The notes beneath the pieces were generated by a model. It was not told the DNA's origin. It ran no database searches and saw only the letters and a program-made list of their open reading frames with translations. Positions 1 through 7,110 of a stretch of DNA of 64,000 nucleotides are shown in pieces. The stretch lies in contig JAGVFW010000004.1 in NCBI GenBank assembly GCA_020057405.1, positions 62,001-126,000 on the forward strand, in the 5' to 3' direction. Position 1 is the first letter of the stretch, and each line of letters begins with the position of its first letter. A program made the position numbers and the translations under genes. The DNA comes from an archaeon. GTDB lineage: Archaea; Micrarchaeota; Micrarchaeia; Norongarragalinales; UBA97.

Positions 1-225
1 TTCGGGGGTGACGACTGGCTTGCCGCTCTTGACGACAACTAGTGGCCGAACGGGCCTGCCCTCGTCGCTGTTGACGAAGAGCTCGTTTGACTTCTTGTAG
101 TAGGAGACGCTCACATGGTGGTGGAGCTCGCCGTCGCGGCGCTTCTCGCGCAGCTCCTTTACGAGCTTCTCGCCGTTCTCGCTAAAGCCGACGAACCTGC
201 CATTAAGGTAAACGGTTGTCTTCAT
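1..225 (-). CDS. rpoB1: DNA-directed RNA polymerase subunit B' (Rpo2C), N-terminal fragment
   Basis: This is the 5' end of a gene that runs off the left edge; 75 codons are visible. The N-terminus (MKTTVYLNGRFVGF...) matches the start of archaeal split RNAP subunit B', which forms half of the catalytic beta-like subunit. Its ATG lies only 2 nt after the stop of rpoB'', as expected for a split B subunit read as one operon rpoH–rpoB''–rpoB'. Function of the visible part is structural; the catalytic regions lie outside the window. Confidence 0.9.
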   Translation of the reverse strand, partial: MKTTVYLNGRFVGFSENGEKLVKELREKRRDGELHHHVSVSYYKKSNELFVNSDEGRPVRPLVVVKSGKPVVTPE

Positions 226-227
226 TT

Positions 228-1694
228 TTACTCAGTCCTCATGGTTACGCCCATCTTTCTGAGCGAATTCTCGATTGGGTCTTCGGGGACGCCGATAGTA
301 ACTTCGCAGTAAATCGAGAGTGCCTTTACGAGACCGCAGTTGGGGCCTTCGGGCGTCTCGTTCGGGTCAAGCCTGCCGAAGTGAGTGCCGTTAAGGTCAC
401 GGGCCTTGTAGTGCGGGTGCTTCTTCGCCAAAGGCGAAGTCACGCGGCGGATGAAGCTCATTGTAGAAATGTGGTTGTAGCGGTCTAGCGGCTGGCTGAT
501 GCCGGAGTGCCCGCCGACCCAGTTGCCGGTTGCCATTGAGTACTTGATGCGCTCGGTTAAAGCATCAGGCCTAACGACGGTGAACATGCTCATCTTGCGG
601 CCACGGACGTTAGCGCGCTCCATCTGGTATGCGACGTCTTTTACTAGGAACTGGAACGCGTAGCGGAAGAGCTCCTCCATGAGGGCTCCTGAAATCTTGA
701 GGCGCTTGTTGGCGTAGTGGTCCTTGTCGTCGGGGCTGCGCTTCTTGTAGGCGACCAAGATTGCGCGCTCGGCCATCCTTGCAATGAAATAGCCCTTTGC
801 GATGCGAGCGCCCTCGTCAATGCCGATGTGCGGCAGGAGGTAGCGGTCAAGGAGGAGTTCGGCGCGGCGCACTTGGTACTCCGTGGGCTGGCCGGGTGCG
901 GCGCGCTTGCCGATGACCTCTAGTGCCTCGCGCTTGGTCTTGACTTCGTCAAGCTCGAGGTTGAGGTTGATGTCGTTAAGCACCAGGGGATTGTCTGAGA
1001 AGGCTTCCGAGATTTTCTCCTGCGAGAGGCCGAGCGCCTTCATCGTGAGAGTTAGTTCAAGCGGCTTTGAGTAACTCGGCATAGTCACTCCGAGCTTGCC
1101 CTCTAAAGAGCGGTCTACGGTGCAGCGGCCGCGGAATCCCAAACGCGTGCTGAAGATTTTTGCCTGCACAAGCTTGCCGTCCTTCTCGCGCGAGACAAGA
1201 ATGCGGTTGGGCGCCAAATCTTCAAGAGTCATGAGCGACTTTTCAGTGCCGTTGACGACGAAATAGCCGCCAGGGTCAAGCGGGTCCTCGCCGAGGGCAA
1301 TGAGTTCCTCTTCGCTCTTGCCGGTCAGGTAGCAAAGCTTGCTTTTGACCATCACGGGAAGCTCGCCGACGAAGACTTCCTCGGTGCGCTTCTCGCTTCC
1401 GTGGATAACGGGGGTGATTTCAAGAAATAGCGGGGCAGTGTATGACAAGTCGCGCACGCGCGCCTCTGAAGGATAGCAAATGCGAGAGCTGCCGTCAACT
1501 TCAATGACGCGGGGCTTCTCAACCCGAATCTTGCCGAGCTTGAGGACGAGACCCTCGATTTGAGGTTCGATGTACTCTTGGGCGTCAACGACTTTTTGGA
1601 GGCCCTCTTCGACGAACTTGTCGTAGCTATCGAGGTATTGCTTTACCAGGGAATTGCCGCGCAGATAATCTGCAGTTAGCTCTTCGTAAACCAT
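228..1694 (-). CDS. rpoB2: DNA-directed RNA polymerase subunit B'' (Rpo2N)
   Basis: 488 aa, the usual length of the N-terminal half of a split archaeal RNAP B subunit. It contains the protrusion and lobe regions; the block around 'GGYFVVNGTEKSLM' and the C-terminal 'SPLAKKHPHYKARDLNGTHFG' stretch with 'DPNETPEGPNCGLVK' are signature beta-subunit segments. It is followed after 2 nt by rpoB' and preceded by rpoH with a 28-nt gap, so one transcription unit. The split at this point is typical of methanogen/halophile-type euryarchaea and some DPANN. No anomalies seen. Confidence 0.97.
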   Translation of the reverse strand: MVYEELTADYLRGNSLVKQYLDSYDKFVEEGLQKVVDAQEYIEPQIEGLVLKLGKIRVEKPRVIEVDGSSRICYPSEARVRDLSYTAPLFLEITPVIHGSEKRTEEVFVGELPVMVKSKLCYLTGKSEEELIALGEDPLDPGGYFVVNGTEKSLMTLEDLAPNRILVSREKDGKLVQAKIFSTRLGFRGRCTVDRSLEGKLGVTMPSYSKPLELTLTMKALGLSQEKISEAFSDNPLVLNDINLNLELDEVKTKREALEVIGKRAAPGQPTEYQVRRAELLLDRYLLPHIGIDEGARIAKGYFIARMAERAILVAYKKRSPDDKDHYANKRLKISGALMEELFRYAFQFLVKDVAYQMERANVRGRKMSMFTVVRPDALTERIKYSMATGNWVGGHSGISQPLDRYNHISTMSFIRRVTSPLAKKHPHYKARDLNGTHFGRLDPNETPEGPNCGLVKALSIYCEVTIGVPEDPIENSLRKMGVTMRTE

Positions 1695-1722
1695 GTTAAC
1701 CCAACCCTTTCCGAGAAGGAAA

Positions 1723-1965
1723 TTAATCCTCGGATTCTACGACGAGCCGATAATATGGCTCAATTTTTTCAGTCACTGGACTAAGACGCTCGATGCGCAC
1801 GACGTCACCGGCACGCGCGTTAAGTGTGTTCAATCCAGGGTCTGACGAACTGATAATTGGAAGGCTCTCGACCGGCTTCTTAAGACTGTCCAGTAGTTTT
1901 CGCACTTCTTCTTCGCTCGCAATAATGTGTTTAGGCACTAGAATGTGGTTAGGGGCTTCTTCCAT
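1723..1965 (-). CDS. rpoH: DNA-directed RNA polymerase subunit H (Rpo5)
   Basis: 80 aa, matching archaeal Rpo5, the counterpart of the C-terminal domain of eukaryotic RPB5. It has the typical 'HILVPKHIIASEEEV' start and the 'GDVVRIERLSP' to 'YYRLVV' end. Rpo5 forms part of the lower jaw of the polymerase. It is the first gene of the rpoH–rpoB''–rpoB' operon, with a TATA-like box about 60 nt upstream. Confidence 0.96.
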   Translation of the reverse strand: MEEAPNHILVPKHIIASEEEVRKLLDSLKKPVESLPIISSSDPGLNTLNARAGDVVRIERLSPVTEKIEPYYRLVVESED

Positions 1966-2024
1966 AGAAATATACCACGCAGAATACGCTTTGAGGACAG
2001 GACAGTATTTCTATGTCACACAAA

Positions 2025-2033
2025 GCTTATAAA
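2025..2033 (-). promoter_or_regulatory. TATA box of the RNA polymerase operon
   Basis: On the minus strand the sequence reads TTTATAAGC, an archaeal box A match. A start site about 25 nt downstream would give a leader of roughly 40 nt before the rpoH ATG at 1965. Confidence 0.55.
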
Positions 2034-2067
2034 CAGTTGCGTGCATAAGTCGGCCCTGCTTGAGGGC

Positions 2068-2358
2068 TCACAAGGCCAAGCCTACTGCCGAGGCAACTCC
2101 GCGCACGAAGAAAAAGTACGCAAACTCGCTTGGAAGCATTGCAGCGCCAATGAGAAAGTCGCCTCCTCCGTAGAAAAGCTTGTAGTTAATGTCAGACGGG
2201 TCGCTCATGCCTCCCCCGCCAATCGTCATTATTCCGCGGGCGATTGCGAAGAGGCCCACCCAACCGGTGAAGCCCTCGGCAATGCCGCCAACAGCAACGA
2301 GAGCCAGGCCTGCTATCAAGTCAGGCGCGCCGTAAAAAATGCTAGAAAAGCCAACCAT
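2068..2358 (-). CDS. Small hydrophobic membrane protein, unknown
   Basis: 96 aa, rich in Gly, Ala and Phe with three or four likely membrane segments (around residues 5–25, 28–45, 62–95) and a short Gly-rich loop. I do not recognise a family. The start is supported by a GGAGGG ribosome-binding site about 9 nt upstream of the ATG. It is divergent from the ferric-reductase-like gene at 2503 and shares a short intergenic region with a TATA-like GCTTAAAAG (2471–2479) readable on both strands. Confidence 0.6.
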   Translation of the reverse strand: MVGFSSIFYGAPDLIAGLALVAVGGIAEGFTGWVGLFAIARGIMTIGGGGMSDPSDINYKLFYGGGDFLIGAAMLPSEFAYFFFVRGVASAVGLAL

Positions 2359-2502
2359 AGGAAATTTCCCTCCGCCGGCATTACCCGGAATACAGGTTCA
2401 ACGGGTCGAACGCAAACGCGTTCCTCTCAGCCAAGAAAGCTCCCCACAAACGCAAGTAGTTGAGTGCAATTAGCTTAAAAGATTTGCCGCGCTAAACTAG
2501 TT

Positions 2503-3213
2503 ATGGAACTACTAAACGAAATCTGGGAAAAGAAGGCATTCATCGTAAAGGCCACGCTGGCAACCACCGCCTTCTGGCTAGTAGAGCTCGCTTTGCAGCT
2601 CTATGTGGTTGGCGCCGAATCGTTCGACGCTGCAGTAATCCGCTCGCTTGCCTTTGCAGGCGCAACCCTCATTGGCGCTTCCCTCATCATCGGTCCCGTC
2701 GCAGTCCTCATGCCACGCTGGAATTTCGTGCAATACCGCCGTGCAATCGGCGTGGGCGGCTTCGTACTCGCAACAGTCCACGGCCTCTTGGTTCTGACAA
2801 CTTACTTTGGCGGCAGCTTGATGAATTTGCCTTGGGGAGCCGACCCGTTCAAGATGCCAATCTTCTTCGGCGTCTTCGCCTCATGGCTCCTCTACCCGCT
2901 TTTCTTCACCTCAACGGACTGGGCAATGAGAAAACTAGGCAGCCACTGGAAGACAGTCCACCGCTTGGTTTACTTCGCGTTTCTGCTCATTGTGCTGCAC
3001 TTCATGGCCATCAATCCTGGCGCAATGGCGACCATACCTGGCTACGCGCTCCTCTTCGTCACCGCAGTTGCAATCCTCCTGCAGATGGCGGGTTTTTTCA
3101 AGCGCTGGCTCAAGGCCCGCACAATGATTGCGGGAGTATTCGCAGGAGCAGTCATCCTGGCGTGGCTGGCTGGCCTCTACTTGTATTACGTTGCCAACCC
3201 AATTGGCGGCTAA
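2503..3213 (+). CDS. Ferric-reductase-like transmembrane (haem b) protein, MsrQ/YedZ type
   Basis: 236 aa with about six membrane helices. Haem-ligand-type histidines are visible in 'ATVHGLL' and in 'WKTVHRLVYFAFLLIVLHF', the pattern of the ferric reductase-like transmembrane domain (MsrQ/YedZ). No NAD- or FAD-binding domain follows, so it is probably a membrane electron carrier whose partner is elsewhere. It likely has a leaderless transcript, since a TATA-like box lies about 25–30 nt before the ATG. It ends 1 nt from the convergent VIT/CCC1 gene. Confidence 0.75.
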   Translation: MELLNEIWEKKAFIVKATLATTAFWLVELALQLYVVGAESFDAAVIRSLAFAGATLIGASLIIGPVAVLMPRWNFVQYRRAIGVGGFVLATVHGLLVLTTYFGGSLMNLPWGADPFKMPIFFGVFASWLLYPLFFTSTDWAMRKLGSHWKTVHRLVYFAFLLIVLHFMAINPGAMATIPGYALLFVTAVAILLQMAGFFKRWLKARTMIAGVFAGAVILAWLAGLYLYYVANPIGG

Positions 3214-3214
3214 A

Positions 3215-3958
3215 TTAGAGCACTACGCCAGCAAGGGCGCCGATTGCGTAACCCGCCAAGGCGGCAAGCATGCCGATGCCAGTCATTTCAATGCCGCTTT
3301 TGACCCAATTGCCTACAGTAATTGTGGCCTTGTAGGCACCTGCGGCGAAAAGAACTAGTGCTGAGACGCCAACTGAAACCAGCATTGCTTGCGGCAACGT
3401 GATTACCGAAAAGGGCACCAAAAGAAATGGCGTTAGGGGGACGAAGGAACCGACGGTAGCTGAAATGCCGACCACTATCCCCTCGCTTACGGGCCTTACC
3501 GAATCCGGGTCGTCAAGTTTTAGCTCTTCGGCCATCATCACTTGGAGCCACACTTTCTTGTCTGAAGTGATTTTCCTCACAACTTCCTCGAGCTGATGGC
3601 CGCGAAAGCCCTTCTTCATGTAGATGAGCCGGATTTCCTCGCGCTCGACTTCAGGCAAGTCGCGGATTTCCTGCTTTTCGTGGTCAACCATCTTGTGGTA
3701 GTAATCCTGCTCAGCGCGGGCCGAAGTGTAGGCAACAGCAGCCATTGAAATGCTTTCGGCAAACGTCGCGGCGAGACCCGCGATGATGACAATTCGAATG
3801 TCGCTCGTACCGCTTGCGACACCAAGAATGACGCCCAAGACATTAACGAGGCCATCCTGGCCACCCAGAATAACTTGGCGCAAGAGGGAACCCTGCCGGT
3901 CGCTGCCGTGGAACTCAAGCTCTGCCAATGCCGCTTTTCGGACTTGTGAACGGTTCAC
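3215..3958 (-). CDS. VIT1/CCC1 family metal (Fe2+/Mn2+) transporter
   Basis: 247 aa. The N-terminal helix pair with 'ILGGQDGLVNVLGVILGVA' and 'AATFAESISMAAVAYTSARAE' is diagnostic of the VIT1/CCC1 family. It is followed by the charged cytoplasmic metal-binding region (about residues 80–140, 'HEKQEIRDLPEVEREEIRLIY') and three further C-terminal helices. These proteins move Fe2+ or Mn2+ out of the cytoplasm, driven by protons. The start is a GTG. It is convergent with a ferric-reductase-like gene, a possible but unproven iron link. Confidence 0.88.
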   Translation of the reverse strand: MNRSQVRKAALAELEFHGSDRQGSLLRQVILGGQDGLVNVLGVILGVASGTSDIRIVIIAGLAATFAESISMAAVAYTSARAEQDYYHKMVDHEKQEIRDLPEVEREEIRLIYMKKGFRGHQLEEVVRKITSDKKVWLQVMMAEELKLDDPDSVRPVSEGIVVGISATVGSFVPLTPFLLVPFSVITLPQAMLVSVGVSALVLFAAGAYKATITVGNWVKSGIEMTGIGMLAALAGYAIGALAGVVL

Positions 3959-3983
3959 GAAAAGCGTAACCCCAATTGCGCTT

Positions 3984-4601
3984 TTAATGCTTGCTTAGCA
4001 TCTCGTCGAACCACTGCCTTAACTTCGAGGGCGGCTTGGTTGGCGCTCCCTTGATGCTGTACTGCCCAAACAAGTAAGCCAACTTGGCTGCAGGCAGCAC
4101 GTGTTCTTCTAAAATCTCGCTAGCAGGCTGGCCTCTTGCCTTGGCCCCGATGATTCCGCGCGCCAAGTGGGACCGCAAGGCAAGAAAATGCAATAGAACA
4201 CCGCCCAAGACAAATTCATTTCGCGACTTTACTCGCTTCTCCTCGCCATCGTAGCTTGGCTTAACCAGCCTGCGCTCGACAAGCTCCCCGGCAGCCGGCT
4301 TATAATCGCGGTAGCGGCCAAGCAAATAGTAGTTCCTAAGGAAGCCATCAACCTCAATGTCGCCTGGAGAAAACATTTCCCTAGAGCCGGTCATGCCGTC
4401 AACCACGCCCAACAGCTCGCCACGCTTATACGCGCGCAATTGACGTTCAAGCAAGCTTGTCTCGCGCTTCTCGGCGCGCGAAAGCTTCTTCCCAGCGCGC
4501 ACTTCGCCAAGAAGCCGCAGAACATCTTCCTCCGGGGAAGGCCCGCGCTGGACTTTCCTGACCTTTTCGGCAACCCCGCGCCCAAAATCCCTCAAACCCA
4601 T
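3984..4601 (-). CDS. Hypothetical basic protein
   Basis: 205 aa, rich in Arg, Lys and Glu, not recognised. The N-terminal 60 residues look helical and charged, and a mildly hydrophobic segment occurs near residues 130–150 ('FVLGGVLLHFLALRSHLARG'). No signal peptide. The ATG at 4601 is preferred over an in-frame TTG one codon upstream. It ends 25 nt before the VIT gene start and could be cotranscribed. Confidence 0.6.
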   Translation of the reverse strand: MGLRDFGRGVAEKVRKVQRGPSPEEDVLRLLGEVRAGKKLSRAEKRETSLLERQLRAYKRGELLGVVDGMTGSREMFSPGDIEVDGFLRNYYLLGRYRDYKPAAGELVERRLVKPSYDGEEKRVKSRNEFVLGGVLLHFLALRSHLARGIIGAKARGQPASEILEEHVLPAAKLAYLFGQYSIKGAPTKPPSKLRQWFDEMLSKH

Positions 4602-4671
4602 CAAACCGACTCCACAGACTAAAGAGGGCAGCGAGGGAAGAAAAAGCTTTGCGCTAAGGAAAAAAGAAGAG

Positions 4672-4787
4672 CGCCCTGGTCGGGATTCGAACCCGAGTCG
4701 ACGGCGTGACAGGCCATCATGCTAGACCGCTACATTTGGCAGATTAATCCACAACAAGAAATTGCGGAAAAAACCCTCCACCAAGGC
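4672..4787 (-). tRNA. tRNA-Asp (GTC) with a 43-nt intron in the D stem
   Basis: Exon 1 is 4778–4787 and exon 2 is 4672–4734 on the minus strand; joined they give a 73-nt cloverleaf. Acceptor GCCTTGG pairs with CCAGGGC (one U·G), the D stem is GTGT/GCAT, the anticodon stem-loop is ATGGC-CTGTCAC-GCCGT (anticodon GTC) and the T arm is TCGGG-TTCGAAT-CCCGA, with discriminator G. The intron (4735–4777) falls between mature positions 10 and 11. The junction folds as a bulge-helix-bulge: central helix TGGT/GCCA, bulges GGA and AAT cut after the second base, inner helix GGGTT/AATCT. Confidence 0.85.
4735..4777 (-). other. Non-canonical tRNA intron (bulge-helix-bulge)
   Basis: A 43-nt insert splits tRNA-Asp after nucleotide 10. 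Removing it restores a complete D stem. Splice sites are inferred from a bulge-helix-bulge with both 3-nt bulges cut at the standard place. It holds no ORF. Confidence 0.75.
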
Positions 4788-4802
4788 ACCAGACGCTAAT
4801 AC

Positions 4803-5501
4803 TTATTTGAGCCGTTCAGCTTTTCTACCTATCGCTAGGTGCGGAACGACCAATCGATTTAGCTTAACTGCCGTCGCGGAACTGACAAAAACCCACAAGT
4901 CAACGTGGTTTGGATAAGTCGAAATATAACCGTCAGGCAGGCTCATTGAAGCAAGCAAAGTTTGGACTTCCTTCAGGTGCCGCTTGTCGTTTGAAGCTAT
5001 TTTAATCAGGCGTTCGGTTCGCTTCCCGTCAGAGCTACGCCTAATCTGAACGCAACCATCGCCATCAATCAAGCCAGCCAAATAACCGCCACCCAAAACG
5101 GAATTTTCCAGTGCGGAGGTTGGAACTGCGAGTTTTCCCAATTGAACGCCAAAGCTAGTAAAAAGCAATGCGAGCTTTTCAAGAGTCTTTACCGAACCTT
5201 CCCGAATCAGATATTGCTCGAAATGCCGGTCGTATCTAGAATCGTACATTTGCTCTACCAAAATCTTGTGCTCTTTTCCCGTCAGCTCATCCAAAATACG
5301 CTTCCACTTTAGAAGCATCGGCAACGAGCAAGCGCTCACCCGCAGCCTTAGTTCTTGAAACCTGTTTTTGCGAGTGTAGACATAGCCGTCAGCGTGTAAC
5401 GCGCCAAGCCACCAAAAAAAGTCGCAGTCAAACATGAAAAAAGTAGTGTTTACCAAATGCTTTTCTTTTCGGGACGGTGCCTTGCCGGCTTTCCACCCCA
5501 C
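4803..5501 (-). CDS. LAGLIDADG homing endonuclease (two-motif, monomeric)
   Basis: Up to 232 aa with two LAGLIDADG helices: 'FFWWLGALHADGYVY' near the N-terminus and 'GYLAGLIDGDGCVQI' near residue 140. Both carry the catalytic-type acidic residue, so it should act as a single-chain DNA endonuclease. The longest frame starts with GTG at 5501, directly beside a TATA-like box, so the real start is more likely the ATG at 5435 (first motif then near residue 10). Its stop lies 15 nt upstream of the tRNA-Asp 5' end, outside the tRNA intron. Codon use is more AT-rich than neighbours, suggesting mobility. Confidence 0.88.
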   Translation of the reverse strand: MGWKAGKAPSRKEKHLVNTTFFMFDCDFFWWLGALHADGYVYTRKNRFQELRLRVSACSLPMLLKWKRILDELTGKEHKILVEQMYDSRYDRHFEQYLIREGSVKTLEKLALLFTSFGVQLGKLAVPTSALENSVLGGGYLAGLIDGDGCVQIRRSSDGKRTERLIKIASNDKRHLKEVQTLLASMSLPDGYISTYPNHVDLWVFVSSATAVKLNRLVVPHLAIGRKAERLK

Positions 5502-5528
5502 TATAAAAGCAATCTGCCTAATTTCTTC

Positions 5529-5747
5529 ATGATTATCGAAGTTCGCGTCTCAACAAACAACCCAAAGCCGGGCGCCGAAGAGAAGGACGGCCTGCTCAAG
5601 GTGCGCGTGAAGGCAAAGCCCATTGAAGGAAAGGCAAACGCCGAAGTCATTGAACTTCTGGCAAAGCACTACGGCGTCAAGGAAAATCAAGTTACGATTG
5701 TTGCAGGCCAAACTTCAAAGAAAAAAACAATCGAAATAATGCGATAA
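5529..5747 (+). CDS. DUF167 / YggU family protein
   Basis: 72 aa. The pattern 'LKVRVKAKPIEGKANAEVIELLAKHYGV' followed by 'VTIVAGQTSKKKTIEI' is the conserved DUF167 (YggU) signature. The family is widespread and small, with no firmly known function. The ATG at 5529 is used rather than an in-frame start 24 codons upstream because it begins the family alignment and lies about 25 nt after a TATA-like CTATAAAAG (near 5501), giving a leaderless mRNA. Confidence 0.9.
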   Translation: MIIEVRVSTNNPKPGAEEKDGLLKVRVKAKPIEGKANAEVIELLAKHYGVKENQVTIVAGQTSKKKTIEIMR

Positions 5748-5760
5748 TCGTGCTAGCTAA

Positions 5761-6249
5761 CTATTCGCTCAAGTCAAAGTAGGCAACGCCGACAGAGTCG
5801 AACGCTTTTTTCAGGTCGGCGGTCGCCAGGCGCACGCTTTTCGTCTTTAGCCCCGCGTTGAACTCTGAAGTCTCTCGCTCAAGGACTTTGTTGTCAACGA
5901 GAATCGCAAGGTCGTTGGCAAGGCCAAAAGGAGGCACGCCGCCGGGCTCGCAGCCGGTCTGCGAAATGACTTCGTCTTGCGAGGCAAACCGCACGTCATC
6001 AGCCTGCAGAACCGCCTTTGCCTTCTTCCAGTCGAGTTTCTTGTCGGCGGGTAGGTTGAGTATGGTGAAGAACTCACGCTCCTTGCGCTTTACCTTTACT
6101 AGCAGCGACTTTACTCCATTTTCTACTTGCCCGCCCCTGGCGGCAGCCGCCTCGGCACTCGTCCGCGCCGGCTCGTGCTCGATGGCCTCAAAGCTTATGC
6201 CAAGGCTTGAGAAAGTTGAAACGACCTTATCGTACTCTGCTTGCGACAT
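5761..6249 (-). CDS. YbaK/ProX-type aminoacyl-tRNA deacylase (editing domain)
   Basis: 162 aa. It matches the stand-alone YbaK/EbsC editing domain: 'EHEPARTSAEAAAARGG', 'VKSLLVKVKRKEREFFTILNL', 'VRFASQDEVISQTGCEPGGVPPFGL'. These enzymes hydrolyse mischarged aminoacyl-tRNAs such as Cys- or Ala-tRNA-Pro in trans. The invariant lysine (in 'KSLL') and the GxxPPF motif are present. The ATG at 6249 is chosen, with a GGTGA ribosome-binding site just upstream; an in-frame GTG at 6258 is possible. It ends 13 nt from the convergent DUF167 gene. Confidence 0.9.
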   Translation of the reverse strand: MSQAEYDKVVSTFSSLGISFEAIEHEPARTSAEAAAARGGQVENGVKSLLVKVKRKEREFFTILNLPADKKLDWKKAKAVLQADDVRFASQDEVISQTGCEPGGVPPFGLANDLAILVDNKVLERETSEFNAGLKTKSVRLATADLKKAFDSVGVAYFDLSE

Positions 6250-6268
6250 CCGGTTCACCTGATTCCTA

Positions 6269-6907
6269 TTACTTCGATTTGTTCATCGACTTTGCCAAAA
6301 GCACGGCGCCAACGGCGCCCAAAATTGGGCCAATCCAATAAACTAACTGGTTTGCCCACATTCCAGACGCCAGGGCAGGCCCAAACGCACGCGCGGGGTT
6401 AAGCGCACCGCCAGTAAGCGGGCCGCCGAAAAGGATGCCTAGAGTGATTGTCATGCCGATTGCAAGGGGCGCGAGGACGTTGTTCTTGTCGTAGACTGCT
6501 GAATTGAAGATTACGGTCACTAGGAAGAACGTGAGAATCGCCTCAATTGCTATTGCTGCTGCGAAAGAGACGCTTGGGCCAAGGGCGGGCGTGCCAAGAC
6601 CGGCAGTGCTGCCTGAATTGCCCAAGAGAAACAAGAGTGCGAAGCCAGCAGCGCTTGCCCCGAGCAATTGTGCGCCAAGGTAAGGACCGAGCTTGCCTGC
6701 ACTTAGCTTGCCGGTGACTGCGGCTGCGACTGAAACCGCGGGATTAAAGTGGCCGCCAGAAATTCTTCCGAAGGAAGTTGCCATGACGAAAATTACGAGG
6801 CCGTGGGCAAACGCTATTGCAACCAAGCCGGCGTTTATGGCAACCGAGCCGGCGCCGATGAAAATGAGTGCAAAAGTACCGATGAATTCCGCAACCAAGT
6901 CACGCAT
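6269..6907 (-). CDS. Aquaporin / MIP family channel
   Basis: 212 aa with six membrane helices and the two half-helix NPA motifs, 'GGHFNPAVS' and 'GGALNPARAFGP', the hallmark of aquaporins. It would conduct water or small neutral solutes across the membrane. The start 'MRDLVAEFIGTFALIFIGAG' is the family start; a longer frame to 7000 would run into tRNA-Tyr. It lies 34 nt downstream of tRNA-Tyr on the same strand and 19 nt upstream of the editing-domain gene. Confidence 0.95.
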   Translation of the reverse strand: MRDLVAEFIGTFALIFIGAGSVAINAGLVAIAFAHGLVIFVMATSFGRISGGHFNPAVSVAAAVTGKLSAGKLGPYLGAQLLGASAAGFALLFLLGNSGSTAGLGTPALGPSVSFAAAIAIEAILTFFLVTVIFNSAVYDKNNVLAPLAIGMTITLGILFGGPLTGGALNPARAFGPALASGMWANQLVYWIGPILGAVGAVLLAKSMNKSK

Positions 6908-6941
6908 CACAAAACACCCCGAATTCCAAAATGAACTGAAG

Positions 6942-7067
6942 TCCCGCTGGGGTGATTTGAACACCCAACACCCTGATTTCTGGCAACGACTGGCTTGCAT
7001 TCATCCACTCATGCAAGCGCCAAAGTTGGCTACAGTCAGGTGCTCTGCCAGGTTGAGCTACAGCGGG
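6942..7067 (-). tRNA. tRNA-Tyr (GTA) with a 52-nt intron at the canonical site
   Basis: Exon 1 is 7030–7067 and exon 2 is 6942–6977. Acceptor CCCGCTG pairs with CAGCGGG giving C1–G72, the archaeal tRNA-Tyr identity pair, with discriminator A. The anticodon stem is CCTGA/TCAGG and the anticodon GTA. The intron 6978–7029 interrupts after position 37, the usual archaeal site, and contains pairing such as CAAC/GTTG next to the splice sites. Confidence 0.92.
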
Positions 7068-7079
7068 GCAAACGGAAGC

Positions 7080-7089
7080 GCTTATAAAA
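7080..7089 (+). promoter_or_regulatory. TATA box for the secreted protein gene at 7111
   Basis: CTTATAAAAC lies 22–31 nt upstream of the ATG at 7111, so the transcript is probably leaderless. The same bases read on the other strand are too close to the mature tRNA-Tyr 5' end to be its promoter. Confidence 0.5.
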
Positions 7090-7110
7090 CAAGACTTCCG
7101 AATAGAGATT

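Noticed and set aside
2381-2470. A short leader peptide ORF on the minus strand upstream of 2358
   Set aside because: It would start with TTG, has no ribosome-binding site and only about 24 codons; I could not separate it from chance.
4672-5501. One large tRNA-Asp intron containing the LAGLIDADG ORF
   Set aside because: A matching 5' exon (GCCTTGGTGG at 4778–4787) lies between the ORF and the 3' exon and restores a full cloverleaf with a good splice motif, and no acceptor-pairing sequence exists upstream of the ORF. A CATTTGG/CCAAATG pairing across the ORF seems incidental.
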